Assembly: GCA_004794785.1 (NCBI GenBank)
Contig: SJOL01005899.1
Location: 59,199-123,198 of the forward strand
Origin: Opisthorchis felineus
Taxonomy: Eukaryota > Platyhelminthes > Trematoda > Opisthorchiida > Opisthorchiidae
Reading direction: 5' to 3'
DNA: 64,000 nt
Shown here: piece by piece, positions 37,101 to 49,455 of the stretch
Position numbering within the stretch: the first letter of the stretch is position 1
Layout of the letters: each line of letters opens with the position of its first letter
The notes under the pieces: generated by a model
What the model saw: the letters and a program-made list of their open reading frames with translations, nothing else
Database searches by the model: none
What the model was told of the DNA's origin: nothing
Position numbers and translations under genes: made by a program

Positions 37101-39873
37101 CATCATGATGTGGTTCAGTTATGTAGCCCAGTAAATGAAGAATAAATGGAGCAATCGAACGAATACGAATGTGCCGCAATCAGACTTTCCGATGAAGAAC
37201 AGGAACCGAGAACAAACCGGAATACGGCACCACACGATCGGAATGTGCATTCGGTGAACGTGTCAATGGCTATTGCTGCGTTGGATTTCCGCCCATATTT
37301 AAACTGATTTCCCGATTGCCTGTCAGGTTAGTCAAAACGAACAGTTGATCTGGAAGCCATTGTTCTCGTTACGTCATTCGTGGTTTCGGTACGCCCGCCC
37401 AGGGTTGTACACGCAGTATTCATGCGACACAAAAACATCTACATACTCCAAACGACCGGTCAAAACGCTGAAAAGGTGGCAACGATACCCTGTTAATCGC
37501 TGCTTCTCTATCTTGCGCATAACAGCTACATGGATATCACAACGAACAGTTAGGCGGTAGCCAAGAGGGACACAATGAAAAGACAGTCGACAGGGTTGTA
37601 AAGTCCTCAGATAATGTCAGTTTTTCCAGACCTGCTGTAAATTGAAAGCGAATAAAACGACAGGCTGCTCATCCAACTTGTCGTGCGTCTAACCCTGCTC
37701 TCTCCACCTTGTTCCGTTCACCCGACGGTGGTTTGTACGTCATCTCTCCGTCCCTTATCACTTTAATGTTGGTTGTGCTATCCGGTGGGCCTATTTATTA
37801 TTCATTCTCGTCTGATTTCTTCAAACTGGTTTTAACTACCACACTCGAGAATTTCAGCCTATGATATCCAATCTCTCAATAATAGCAGAAGTCATTTTTA
37901 TATTGCCTGTAGGTGTGCCGACACGAATCTGTGAGTCAGTTTTGCTATTTGGTTAAGGGTTAAAGCGCAGGAGCAGTCGTTTGCGTGTTAAATATGACGT
38001 GCTTTGTGCCGCTCCAAGTGCTCCACGATCCTTGGAACTAACCACAAAACTGGCACAAACTTTCTGTTCACTGGCATTCGTTTTTGAAAAATCAGGTTAA
38101 TTATAATGTACCCTTTAAGGTTTATTCCTCTTCTTGATTAGATTTGTAGAACAATGATAAAGTGAAAAACAATGACCCACCTTTCTTTTTACTACATATG
38201 AGTAGCCTTCGTTCTGTGTCGTTCAGCAAATCTTCAGGGGGAATGATATACTAGCAGGGATACGCGGGGTGAAATAGGTTGAGAAACACCATATTTATAT
38301 AGATCAGTTTGCTCGCAAGGGTGCTGGTTAGATTTTTATCGCTGAGAAATGCCCTAGTTAGATTCTTATATACAGTGGAACATAAGAAAACAACAAGGTA
38401 GAAAACGGTCAAAAGGGAGTTGGTCATCTCTTATTCCTCATGGCACGATACATTGGTGGAGCTGTCAGAGTTCCAAATGTAATGGTCCCATGTGATATTG
38501 CACTACTTGCGATATTGATGGGAGCTCTTTGTTAAATCACCAACACTGGTTTCATCATTTTTGAACCCCTCTTCACATTTTTGAGAAAGGGAGTTCTAAA
38601 ATACCCCCACACGACTGGTGCCGCGACCCGGGACCCCCACACAAACGGTGCTTTATAGTGTTCAGTACCAAGGTGATCAAGTGGCAGTTTTCATAAACAC
38701 AAAAGGTCTGAAAGTGCTGTTCCACTGGTACTTATTTACTCATTGGCCCTCGCGAATTTCACGAAAAGCAGCCTGAACCCATTCACAAAATCAGCTGTTT
38801 AGATTTCCATCTGTGCGGTCGATTTTTCCTTGCACTATGCAATCATAATGTGCTATTCTAACCCAAATATTCACTATGTTTTTACTAACCTGCAACGTTC
38901 ACAAGGTATGAAGCTAGTAATCCTTCTTGGTCGACGTTTACTTCTTTACTTGTCCAAGCCGTTTTCGTGTTCAACCTCAAAATGTCGGTGATTGGATAAA
39001 TCAACTACTTAAGTCTAAATGGTCGGATGGATTCTCATTCCGACCACCCCTAAATGGAGCTATTGAATCGCTCACTCCTTGAAGGTAGACCCAGTAGGTT
39101 GGTATATCGTTGTCAATATCCCGACCGAATTGTGATGAATTCAGTAGCCTTATTCAGTAGCGAGTAGAGTGAAAGGTGCCGAAACAGCTTATCCTAGATA
39201 ATTGATTTGCCAGTATCACCGGCCTGATGAGGTTGACAAACAATAGAATGGTGTCTAAAAGTTAAGAATAAGTGAAAATCAGTGATAGGATTTATCTTTC
39301 CATCCTAGTCCAGGTGACTGATTGCTTTTGCCTAACTTTCTACTTATCAGACTGCGCTCGCGGTGTAACTCATTGAAGTGTATTGTCCCAGGCATATTTT
39401 TCTTTGGGATAACCATAACATCCATGTGGTCAACTCTGTAAGACGCTTGGGTGGACGTCTGATATCAAATCTAGTGGCTCTTACATACTTCAAGTTGTGT
39501 ATACTTCACAATGTGCATCCTGTAAGATTGTGGACCCTTTCTGATGGGATGAGAATAACAGGAAGTAAGTGATCATTCCAACGGTCAATCCTACTGAACG
39601 TTAGTTCGGAGCAAGTTTCTCAATTTGGGCGCTTTCACCGCTCCATCTGTGTTCTTTCCGTTTGACATATTGCATCTATTTGAACTCTTCTCCTTGTGTA
39701 TTCCAACAAAGTACCCGGCATAAATTGCGACCCGATGACAGAACTGGGCGAGTCAACCTAACTTTACACCACAAAATTTTTTCAGGTTCAACTTACTCGT
39801 GCAAAAATCTGATTGAACCTTATTCTTTCTATCGTAGGTTTCGAGGTCCCATGTGTAAGCATGTACCCGTTAT
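31114..39873. other. no recognisable gene
   Basis: A long stretch without supported features. Open frames of 109 codons at 33581 (+) and 137 codons at 35536 (+) have no motif I recognise. A TGGTGCCGCGACCCGGGACC string at 38619-38638 resembles an LTR-retrotransposon primer-binding site, but no LTR pair or coding remnant was found beside it. Confidence 0.4.
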
Positions 39874-40116
39874 TAGCGAAATACACTCATTTGCAAACAA
39901 ATTTGGTTTTGCGAGAGACTCACCTGGAACCCAGCTGAATCTCTCGTTTATGATGTATCTAAGCAACTGAATGTGCTGCACCAGGCCGCCTCATGTTTCA
40001 GTTGGTACGATATTCGAGATATCGCGATACATATATAGACGTAACGTACTACTCATAAGGTTGCTGAAAATTCTTCGACAACCCACAACTGGTTTCACCC
40101 TTCTTGGGGCTCATCA
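39874..40116 (-). repeat. left copy, ribozyme broken at the junction
   Basis: Segment order on the + strand: CGAAATACACTCATTTGC, GGTTTTGCGAGAGACTCACC, TGGAACCCAGCTGAATCTCT, GGCCGCCTCATGTTTCAGTT, CGAGATATCGCGAT, AAGGTTGCTGAAAATTCTTC, then antisense ribozyme. Stem II and GAA survive, but the core reads ATGATGA and stem I is replaced by the neighbouring copy. The join occurs at CATCA (40112-40116). Confidence 0.8.
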
Positions 40117-40340
40117 TAAACGAGTGATTCAACTGGGTTCCAGGTGAGCCTCTCGCAAAACCAAGTTTGTTTGCAAATGAGTGTATTTCGCTAATTTCGT
40201 GCAATTTGGTTTCAAGTAGAACATAAGGTTGGCGGAAACTCGGGGATTGCGCCTACCTGATGAGCCCCAGGAAGGGCGAAACCGGTCATGGGCTGTCGAA
40301 GAATTTTCAGCAACCTTATGAGTAGTGCATTACGTCTATA
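40112..40340 (+). repeat. right copy, intact ribozyme
   Basis: Starts at ATCATAAACGAGTGATTCAA and runs through CCAGGTGAGCCTCTCGCAAA, GCAAATGAGTGTATTTCGC, GTAGAACATAAGGTTGGCGG, the ribozyme, and TTCAGCAACCTTATGAGTAG to the TTACGTC end. Complementary to the left copy over much of its length, so a transcript would fold back. Confidence 0.8.
40251..40297 (+). ncRNA. type I hammerhead ribozyme, core intact
   Basis: Order on the + strand: GCCTAC (stem I), CTGATGA (core), GCCCC-AGGA-AGGGC (stem II), GAA (core), ACCGGTC (palindromic short stem III and GUC cleavage triplet), ATGGGC (stem I return). Stem II has four G-C pairs. Stem I pairs five of six with one U-G; the innermost position is C/A. All catalytic-core nucleotides are present. 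Self-cleavage is expected from family knowledge, not shown. Confidence 0.8.
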
Positions 40341-40723
40341 CATGTACCGGTTATCTTCCTCTTCTATGCTTATCTTTTTTCCACTTTCAGGACCTTTAAC
40401 ATGCACTTCCTGTGGTGGTTTTGTAACAAAGTATCAGTACCAGCACCTGTCTGAAATGAACGATGTTTATCTGGGTGATTGGCAATCCTCAAGTCAGTGA
40501 TATATTTGGCTTAATTCAACCAACAGAGATGACGACAACCGTGAAGTCTTACTGAACTTTGGGCGGCACAAAGGAACCATGTACTCACAAGCTATGTATT
40601 ACGTCCAGTCGATATCTAATGTGGCCGTTAAGCTGGCCTATTTTGGTCTATTAAAAAGTACTGTGTTTAATTACAGCCGTAGGTTACTGTCATCTGTTTT
40701 ATTATCAAAACCTGTCTTTTCAG

Positions 40724-40804
40724 AGTGGAACAATAAGTCCGGGTCGTCCTCGACCACTTTATTAACCAGTGGAGGAATTCGCGAAGCTCACTTCGGTCAA
40801 CTAG
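40724..40804 (+). CDS. possible Ser-rich exon (very low confidence)
   Basis: A strong acceptor (CCTGTCTTTTCAG) is followed by 81 bases open in one frame, encoding WNNKSGSSSTTLLTSGG and on, and a CTAG/GTTGGT donor. The phase is 1 on both sides, so it cannot be spliced directly to the phase-0 exon at 45602; another exon would be needed between. The composition resembles the disordered part of the LIM gene. Chance is equally likely. Confidence 0.15.
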
Positions 40805-42565
40805 GTTGGTAGTAATATTCCTGCTCGTAAAAGCGTTTTGGCATAAAATTTATTCAGGCTCCTGTGCCCGTATGAAGTAAGGCAGTGTTGACAGATGTCA
40901 CAGTAAGCTATCTTTTCTGACCGTTATTGCAGAGTTAAAGCACCACGAGAGCTCAAATCGGCATAGCAACAAAATCATAGATCGTGAGTGCCCGTGCCGC
41001 CGTGGTAACCAATATCTCTCTTACCTGATCCTCGTAGCTGGTGTGAGACTGGCACCTTGACAGCTCTCCTTATAACGACAATGATGACAGTAATCATTAT
41101 TTGCTTTGCGAAGGATGGTTTTGCTAATACCGAAATAAGAGAGCTGCGACCGGCCCTCTTCTTTTGTACTGCCTACAATTACACTCCGTCAGCCACAGTT
41201 CTCTCTTGGTAGTTTCAGCATGGAGAAACAACCGGTACTTGGCAGTCGAATTTACTCAGTCGTTGGCTCGTATCTGTTTTGAATTATCGGCAGTGTGCAA
41301 CATGACTCAATAGAAATGCTCATATTCGTACTCCAGGCTTACAGTGTGCAAGTGACGATACCTCAGAATACTTCACTTTGAGGTCCGCTCACATAAACTC
41401 TCTCGAGCCTTACGGTTAGGACACTTGCCTTCCAAAATACGTGTTTTTGCTACTGATAACCCTATGCTTAGAGAGTGACGACATTCTGGTGCTACTGGAA
41501 CAGAATACAACGTTTGACGACCTTGACGGTCGCTTATGCAGACGGGTTTTTTTAGGTAAGACGGGAAACCTCGGACAGGACAGCCCGTCACATAATTCTT
41601 AGCGGTGTGTAGTAGTGGTACATGCAATACCACTCTTTGGTCTGCCTCCGGAACGTTTCCATGTAAAGACCATCCACTTCAGCGGACCTGTTTCAAATTC
41701 CCCAACTTTCTGTGGCGGTGGATAGGGAACCTTTCTGCAAAAAAAAACTTCGGATAAAGACTGTCTAACTGTGCGATAAACACCCGACTTCCAGCGAGAC
41801 AAAGCCTATGGACCACCATCAGCACATGCAAATATTCCAAAGGTTGCTGTGTGCACATGAACCATTTTTTTCATGTTTCCTCAGATCCAGCTATCTGCCT
41901 CCATTGGCAATGCACAGAGCTGTATATTTAGAGCCTCGTCGTTCTTACCAGCTGCTCACCAGTGAGATGTTCGGTCATCCTTTAACTTTGACTGTTTCCG
42001 CAGGACGGCTGTCGAGTGACAGTTTATGTCAATTAAGCTAGCGTTGAAAGGCCTGTCTTCAGACATTGAAAGCAGCTGTGAAAATGAGTAAGCCTATCGA
42101 AATTCTTATAGTAAGTTAGCTACAGATTCCCAGTTTCCTATCTTTCTGGCTGATCGTGAGTAGCCACGGGATCTACAGAACTGGCGATGAACTCGCTCTC
42201 GCTGGAGCAGCCTTCCTCACTTCCTGGAGCGAGTATTCCTATTCATCGACGCAAAAGGTGGCAGCATTGGACCCAAGTTCGGCTTATCAGCAGTGCGCTG
42301 CTCGGTCGTTGTTGGCCCGAACTCTGAAAATTTGGCATGCGGGTTGACACCACTGCACCAGCGTGTGCTTGACGCAGCTGACTTATCATGTCTGGACGGG
42401 TGAACAAAGTGCTATATGCGGTTCGAGTGACGATGACTCACCTGTTAGTACTTCCCAGTCAGGTAGTGCCAATGAAACTTGTAACCTGACGAACGATTTC
42501 CTACGATTAATTGTGAGTAATTGTGGGATTCGTAGTTGAACAGGATTCTAGGCAGTAAAACAAAA
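40805..42565. other. no recognisable gene
   Basis: A GC-richer open stretch at 42180-42340 (+) was considered as an exon, but its splice sites are ambiguous. Nothing else is recognised. Confidence 0.35.
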
Positions 42566-42689
42566 CTGTGCAACGCATACCAATTTGGTTTTGACGGGAG
42601 GCTCGCCGGAAACCCAGCTGAATCTCTGGTTTATGATGTCCAATAGTTTTCAGCAACCTTATGAATACTGTATTACGTCTGTACAACAC
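42566..42689. repeat. internally deleted hammerhead-repeat copy
   Basis: Left half (CAATTTGGTTTTGACGGGAG, GGAAACCCAGCTGAATCTCT, GGTTTATGATG; sense minus) is joined to a right half (TTTTCAGCAACCTTATGAAT, TATTACGTC; sense plus). This keeps the two outer ends of the palindromic element at 39.87-40.34 kb and loses the middle with both ribozymes. CTGTGCAACGC and CTGTACAACAC at the two ends match 9 of 11 and may be a decayed target duplication. Confidence 0.65.
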
Positions 42690-44453
42690 CTGTTTTGCAA
42701 ACATCAGTTACTGGAATTTGTGGCACTCGCTTCTCCTTTTTCATCACTCACTTAGTTGGAAATGATGATACCTGTTTTTCATCTTGAAAACCACGTACAC
42801 AGTAGTATGCAGCGAGCAGGTAATGAACAGCAATGTTTGCAGTATTGACTGTGACCGGAACTATCCGTCCCATCAATGGGTTTAGGATTTTTATTCGGAT
42901 CACGTTGATTTTGGGGTCGTTGTGTTTTGTCAGCTTACGGGATAATCATCATAGATATTGATGTTTTTAATGATGGAATGTGCGTGCGTTGTGGCTTCCC
43001 ACTAAACAATCACCAGTAAATTAAACTACGCACATAAATTTCAATATTTTCAAACCTGAGGATATTTTTAAAACTCTAGCACACAAGGTTTTTCGGTAGT
43101 TCCAGAAAAAGCGTCGAAGTGCTATGAGTGCCATTCCAAAACGTGTTGAAGTAGTTACTAGATTCACATCGTCCGCCTATTCTTGTTCACGACCGGTGAC
43201 CACCAATTAGTTCAGATCTGTGTGAAAGTCAACGTCCTGCTGCCCCACAGACCTGAGGCAAGCCATAAGTGCATCTTTCTATATAAGCTTGAATGTCTCA
43301 TTTTTATATTCTGTAGCCAAAATCTGTGAGTTTCACCTTTAGTTTAACTGTAGATGAAGTGTAAAGTAATCCTGGTTTAACGGGGTCCCCTATCACATCT
43401 GTTTAACACATCACTGATGACTTCCCGGTGGATACTAACACTTACATGCATTTGCTTGGTGTTGTTTACAAGAACTGAGTGGTTACATCTGACAGCTTGG
43501 AGCCGTACAAACCTCAGTATCAAGCTTTCTTGTATCCGCAACGACTGATCTCACGTCAGTGCGTTTCATATTCTATCTTTAGTGCAAAACTGATTTCAAA
43601 CTTCGTTGCTACGGTTGACTTTGAGTCACTATTCCAGAAGCAACTAGCAACTCTCCTGGGGATTCCAGGCCTCCAAAATAAATGAGTGTTGCTAGGCCTG
43701 GTGACACACTACGCAAGTATTTTTTGAAGCACAACATTCATCAATGAGGTGCTCTACTTTCGAGACTTGACGTCACCAAATTCCATTAAGCATACCATTC
43801 GGAAAAACCGACTGCTGAACAGTTGTGTTCATCTCTTATCCAGAAAGCTACGGGTGCGAATCTCCCTCGAGATTTGTGAGATACACATTCCCAAGAAGGA
43901 TAGGACAGCTGTGCAGTGCTTCTTGATTTCTGTGTATGGTCATTAATTTTTGGGCCAACCCCACTGTCGAAATTTCAAAATAGTCTAACGAATTGCGAAA
44001 AGAACTGTTATTTTTTGCAGCTCACCTATCAAGGGTGGCCTGATAATTCAATGATAGATTGGAATTACCTACTCGAGTAATTCTCGAATGTTCTATTACA
44101 CAGAGGATAGGCAGCATCCTCGTTGATGTCCCACCTGGGTGTCAAGCTCGATTGGAATACTACGAACGGTTAGGATGTCGTTCATTTGATAACTTATAGG
44201 TTTTTATCCGCTTAACCCTTTTTACAACTTAACACTGATCCGGTTGCTACCAAAACCAGAGAAAATAGCTAACTATAGGGCATTGAAGTGTTTTTGTAGG
44301 CTAGTTGGGGAGACTTGCCTTTCCCGGGACAAGTTATCCCTTGACCGCCAAGATATTCAAAGGCGAGATGTTATGGGTCCATTTTCGAAATGTTGATTTT
44401 GTCAATCTTCCAGTCCATTCCCTTTAGAGGGGTCCATTGAGTGGGCTCTACTG

Positions 44454-44455
<2 letters not shown>
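42690..44455. other. no recognisable gene
   Basis: Nothing recognisable seen. Confidence 0.4.

Positions 44456-44499
<44 letters not shown>
44456..44499. repeat. AT dinucleotide microsatellite
   Basis: About 22 uninterrupted AT units, the longest simple repeat sequenced in the window. Confidence 0.95.
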
Positions 44500-44503
<4 letters not shown>

Positions 44504-45247
44504 CATTCAAATGGTCAAACAACATGGATTCCAATTCATCTCATTAATAGAGGGGTGTAGTTATGTTCCTTTCGTTGGATTATCCTTCAAAGGAACAATA
44601 AAGTGTTGCAGACAAAGACATTTACGTACGTATGAATGTTGTCCCAAAATTTTCTTGGTGTATTCCACACCTTTGATCCAATCAATCAAGTTATCACTTC
44701 GAACATTCGAAATAAATATTAGGCACAAACTAAAGCAGATTGATAGAATAAACTATGAGCAATCAGAATCACGCCGTTCAGACGAAGCTGGTATCGTGTT
44801 CGTGCAACATCATGAACTAGGACCGCCAGTTCTATCCAATTTGGCTGGGACTGACATGGAACTATCGGAATTATGTGCTTATTTTGAAGTGCAAGGCTAT
44901 TTTCATGTCATCCGTGTGTTCTGATCATCATTTCGGCCTTTTACCCTGTAAACACCAACCAGTGATGAAATAAACTGGATGTTACCAACTCTAAGAGAAT
45001 GAGAAAGTGAGTAAAGCTATTAAACGCAACCTTTCGTCAAATCTTTTCCATCTCACAAAGTATCAATCATTTGCGCTGAACATAACTGCACACTGTCTGA
45101 AGAGGCGGAATCGTGGCCGCCTGGAATTTCCCCTACAGTGTATTGGTTCGCTTGTTATCACTTCACATTAGTCATAGTCACTCACAGTATTCATATTAGT
45201 CAAGTCCTAACAAGAAAGTTCTAGATAACTCATATGTAAAGGTCGTT
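44500..45247. other. 137-codon open frame of unknown status
   Basis: An open frame on + at 44511-44924 starts eleven bases after the microsatellite. I do not recognise the peptide, and there are no splice signals or motifs to support it. It could be a fragment of an unknown repeat. Confidence 0.2.
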
Positions 45248-45428
45248 GTTCAGCTGCAACACCTTTTCGGTACCCAGCTTCCACGCCACGCGATTGAAGC
45301 ACAAGAGCTGAGATACTGCCAGGTTGCCCGAACCTCGACGGGAGCAGTTGAGATGCTGGGGTTTGGTTCGAACCACGAAGCTTCCGGTTAGTAAGTTCGC
45401 GCCTTAACCACTAGGCTATGTCGAGCAG
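45248..45428 (-). repeat. tRNA-derived SINE, copy 3 (best-preserved promoter)
   Basis: On the minus strand the head reads TAGCCTAGTGGTTAAGG (A box) and GGTTCGAACCA (B box), both near-perfect polymerase III internal-promoter matches. The shared body follows, with a GGTACCGAAAAGGTGTTGCA tail. Lies just upstream of the LIM-gene exon at 45602. Confidence 0.85.
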
Positions 45429-45601
45429 AATATGAGGATCTCGCTAAAAATGCTGCGAATCAGGTCAGAATTCGGGTCAAATATCGGAGCATATGTTGCT
45501 TTCCATAGCAGTCTCTTCAAAATGCTATTCCACTAAGCACATTTTTCCAGCCATGTACGCTGTAGTGCGAACACTGAAGTTCGAATATCTTTCATTCTCA
45601 G

Positions 45602-46085
45602 GCGTCTCAACTTTATCCGATGCGTACGACAACTGAGCGTGACAATACGTACAGATACCGCCCAGGTTCAAGCGGCCTTGGAACCACAACTGGTGCCAGT
45701 AGTCCATCACCTGGAGGTCAACCAATTTCTATCCCCGTCCTACACTTGGGTCAGTCCCGTGGATCTTCCAATTCACCAACAACGGTAGCTAGTTATGGAG
45801 GAAGCGGCCTCAACGTTCAGGGTAATACGGAATTTCGCCCTGGGAGCACCACGTCTGACAGCGGCGAGCCTGGTTATCGATCGCCACCATATCGGTCTAC
45901 CTTGTTATCCTCGACTGCGAGGAGTGGAACAAGAACGCCGGTTACATCTGATCAAGAGGCTGAGGTGGATGCTCTGACGAATCTGTTAATGCGCAGCATG
46001 GAGACCCGATCATCTTCGGGTCTGGGAAGTTCAGTCAGTTCTACTGGTTTGACAGCCACATCGGATGTTTCGACCTCTTCGCCGG
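45602..46085 (+). CDS. zyxin/LPP/TRIP6-family LIM protein, disordered-region exon
   Basis: Zyxin-family proteins link actin filaments to focal adhesions and shuttle to the nucleus; their N-terminal half is disordered and carries docking motifs. This exon starts after a TTTCATTCTCAG acceptor in phase 0 (first residues ASQLYPMRTT) and ends at a canonical GTAAGT donor in phase 1. It encodes 161 residues rich in Ser, Gly, Thr and Pro. Near the end, QEAEVDALTNLLMRSME closely resembles the conserved Leu-rich segment (E-x2-LTxxLMxDME) just before the LIM domains of vertebrate zyxin, LPP and TRIP6. No FPPPP (Ena/VASP-binding) repeats occur here; they may be in upstream exons. The donor phase matches the acceptor at 51446, giving Val at the junction. 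Start codon unknown. Confidence 0.8.
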
Positions 46086-49000
46086 GTAAGTAATCTTCGT
46101 AGGTGTTCCGGGAAACACAGTGGTAGCTAGATCAAAACTAGTCGTTTAACCCTAGGCAGACGGGTTGGTTGCTCTTGAAATTTTGACCTACGGGGTGGGA
46201 TGATATGAACGATAAGGATGTCAAGCAGCTGGACTCCTCTTGGTAGCGTATCACTATCCACTTCATAGGGATTTCCTAACGGAACCGCACACTAATGAAT
46301 GGTGGCCCGATTACACCGTTACTTTCTTCCCACCTTTTGAAATTTTTTATCATAGCATCGCAGAATTTGAGTAAAGCTAGCCTGATAAACAAATTATCTA
46401 TTCGTGATACAACTTACTGTCAACTAAGATGCCATGCATCAAGTGCTCAGATTTCGCAAAACAGTTATACAAATAGGGAATTAAAGTGATACTAACTAAT
46501 CCCCAGTGAGAAGCCATTATTACGGATTATAAGTTCTTCCTGAGAAGCTACGCACCGTTCAACACGCTAGTTCGGCCACCTTCTTGTTTTCTAGCACCAG
46601 CTTGCCAGTGTCCACCTCCATTTGTTACTTCTAGGTATCTTTAAGTAGTGGAATTAGGCCTGTATTAAAGTAGGATAGATGATCTGGTAACCGGAACCAG
46701 AAAGTAAATACACTACACGGCCTTTGTCAGGCAGCAGCTGCATTTTCCATTTTGCACGGAACGGATATTTCATGTACCTAGCAACTTTGCGTGTATATGG
46801 CGGATGTCTATTGCGGTATGTCATCTAGTCTACTGATTTGAGGTGAAAATAATAAGTCCTGATACAAACTACAAAAGAAGGCAATTATGGGAGGATGCTA
46901 TCAAAAAGAGCAATACTAGTTGTTAATAGCCCGATAGACAATGGATTATTTTGTCTTGCTTCATTTTTCTTACCAGATTCGCTACCTCTGACTCCTATCG
47001 AGGCAGATGCCACCATAAATGTGGCGTAGGCTCAATTATCCATCTAGTCAAGTAAACTGGGCTCAATTGTGATTCACTGTTGCTCTAGGATGATGTTTCA
47101 ACACTGGTGATGACAGTAGCTGTTCAAGGATGTCAATGACGCTGCTAGTTTTCTTGGAGATTGGGTGGGTGTTTGAAGGCGTCGGCAGCTCGGGCGTTCT
47201 TGTTAAGCCAGTACCAGAAGACTTTGTTCCTCACTCGATTACAAGGCTTCTTCTAACTAAATTGAAGTAGTCGTACGGCAGTCAAGCGAAGATGTTCTCA
47301 CACTGGTGTTACTGTCAACAACGGCGATGGTGGGTATTTTCATGCCACAGTCGGTACATCTGCCCCTTCGTATGGCCCCACCTTGGAACGAGTCAGATAA
47401 TCTAGGGTCCAGCAACGGTTCCTTGTGGTTTATCCAAGTTGAAACTTAATGAAAATGATTCACTGCCGCAAACCTCATTCCCTAGAGAAAACATTCCCTC
47501 ATGAAGTCCACTATATTCGTGGCTCGGTGTTCCCATACTACCATTTTTGAGGTATATACTATCTTTCTTCATAAAAGAACCTAAATGCAACATCCCCAAG
47601 AGTGAGCAACCTTTTATACATTGAATTATTTTGCTGTGAAGACCTTCCTTAGAGACAGCTACCTGATAAGAAGTACTTTTTTGTCCCCTCACCTACAAGG
47701 ATAATAGCCTGTCACTGGTTTTGCCCTTTTTTATTCGTATCATTCGGTAGAAAGCAGTCAAACACACTTTGCTTTAACTTCTTAGCTCTGTTATATCATT
47801 GGATGGTATTTTTCCTATTCCGTGAGATACTGAAAAATTAGGTTAAAAAGATGGACACTTGTCACCTGTTGAATGAATGATAACAATGTGTAATTACCAC
47901 TTCCAGGTTTTGTTGTTTCCACCATAAATGAAAGACCACAGTCGTCAGTTGGTCACTCTGTAACATAACTGCGGGATATCTGCTAAACGTAACTCGCACT
48001 CACTGAAGGAAATTAACGTTGTACATCTGAGTGAAACTTGATGAAGCAAAGAAGGTACTACAAATTTCCTCTATGCACTTCGGTCCCAAAATATCGTTCC
48101 ACTAAGCTTCCTCGATTTCGACAACACTACAACTGAGTAATTCCAAACTATTGAACGTGCCCATCGAACAGTGAAAAAAGATAGACGGAGACTAATCGTA
48201 TTTTTGTGACAAAATCATCCTCAGGCTTATACATTCGCACATTATACAGCGTAACACAGGGCATGAAAACTAGGGTCGGAAATTTCATCTATTTCACATG
48301 ACCGTAGTCAGCCAGAAGTTCACGTATTACATAGACTTCTGGCCTACCAAAAGTTCACAAACGAAGATTACCGATTGGGCCGATACCAGCAATGTGTAGC
48401 TTCCCTATCATTCAGCTGCAAAATGGTTAGCAATACTGTTACAACAGTCCTAGCGGGGTTAGAAATTCGCAGCCTGCGTGACATTTTCGTTTGTGGATGT
48501 GAACACAGATTGGTTGACGAACATGTTTTCGGCAAGGTCTTTTCAAGTAATGCAGTTGCAAAGGTCAAGAGAGCAGTATTTAACATATTTGAATGAACAT
48601 GGTGTACATGAACAAGAAATCGAGTGAGAGACGACATTGGCTACCTACCAAAGAACAGCTAGTTCACGTCACCAATAGGGTAGCGGGTAGTGCTGTAGTT
48701 GTGTTCAGCACAGGGTGTATGTGTGGGGTGAAGTGAGTTGGACCATGGCATGTACAACACAAGTGTGTGGATGTGACACTACTATGAACAATCGGAAGGT
48801 GTTTTGACTGTTGTTGACAAAGGTGCCACTGCTGGAAACCGTAAATTATCTTTGTGATTTCTCACCTGGAAACAAAGATATTGGTGCCGCTATTGGCGAG
48901 CTAATGGATTTGCTGCTCACAGGTACTAAGAACGTCCAATTACTGTTTGGTGGTAAACACTGTAGAGAAGACAAGCAGGCGGTGTGGTAGTGGGCTCGTC

Positions 49001-49098
49001 ACTTGTTCAACTACTTGCTGACGTCTTTATGACCAAACCGAAGCGCACAGCACTACAAAACACCATTGGTCGATATGACATTTGCTGCAGATACGTCA

Positions 49099-49254
49099 GT
49101 TCGAGGTAACTCAGTGGTTAAGACGCGAAATTACCGGCCGGAAGGTCCGATATCTCCACTGCTCCTGCCTAGGCTTGGGTTACCTGGTAGTACCTCACAC
49201 TTTGTGTTTCAAGTGGCACGGCAGCTAGGCACCGAAAGGGTGTTACAGCTGGAC
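49099..49254 (+). repeat. tRNA-derived SINE, copy 2
   Basis: A-box-like TAACTCAGTGGTTAAGACG is followed by a decayed B box (AAGGTCCGATATC), then the shared body and the tail GGCACCGAAAGGGTGTTACA. It ends about 40 bases before the hammerhead array but in the opposite sense, so the two are unlikely to be one transcription unit. Confidence 0.75.
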
Positions 49255-49455
49255 AGTTGTTATTGATTCAGGGAGGATTGGTAAACAATCGGTGGATTTC
49301 GATAAATACACTCATTTGCAAATCAATTTGGTTTTCACGGGAGACTCAACTGAATCTCTCAAAGGTCGCCTCATGTTTCAGTTGGTACGATGTTCGAGAT
49401 ATCGCAGTATATTTTCATAAAGGAAACTACGCACAAGGTTGCTGAAAACTATTTG

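Larger units (their letters stand above)
39861..40354. mobile_element. palindromic hammerhead-repeat insertion flanked by direct repeats
   Basis: Two opposed copies (39874-40116 ribozyme sense minus, 40112-40340 sense plus) make a 467-bp palindromic insertion. It is bracketed by the near-identical direct repeats CATGTACCCGTTAT (39860-39873) and CATGTACCGGTTAT (40341-40354), 13 of 14 matching, which look like a target-site duplication. The right repeat also resembles internal unit sequence, so the duplication is probable but not certain. Confidence 0.6.

Noticed and set aside
38619..38638. TGGTGCCGCGACCCGGGACC as an LTR-retrotransposon primer-binding site
   Set aside because: No flanking LTR pair, polypurine tract or gag/pol remnant was found nearby, and the matching tRNA is not identified.
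42156..42347. GC-rich open frame as an upstream exon of the LIM gene
   Set aside because: The only nearby acceptor would leave an intron of about 20 bases if paired with the adjacent GTGAGT, and donor and phase are ambiguous.
44511..44924. 137-codon open frame as a gene
   Set aside because: No recognised domain or splice signals; it starts next to a microsatellite. Kept only as an unassigned stretch.
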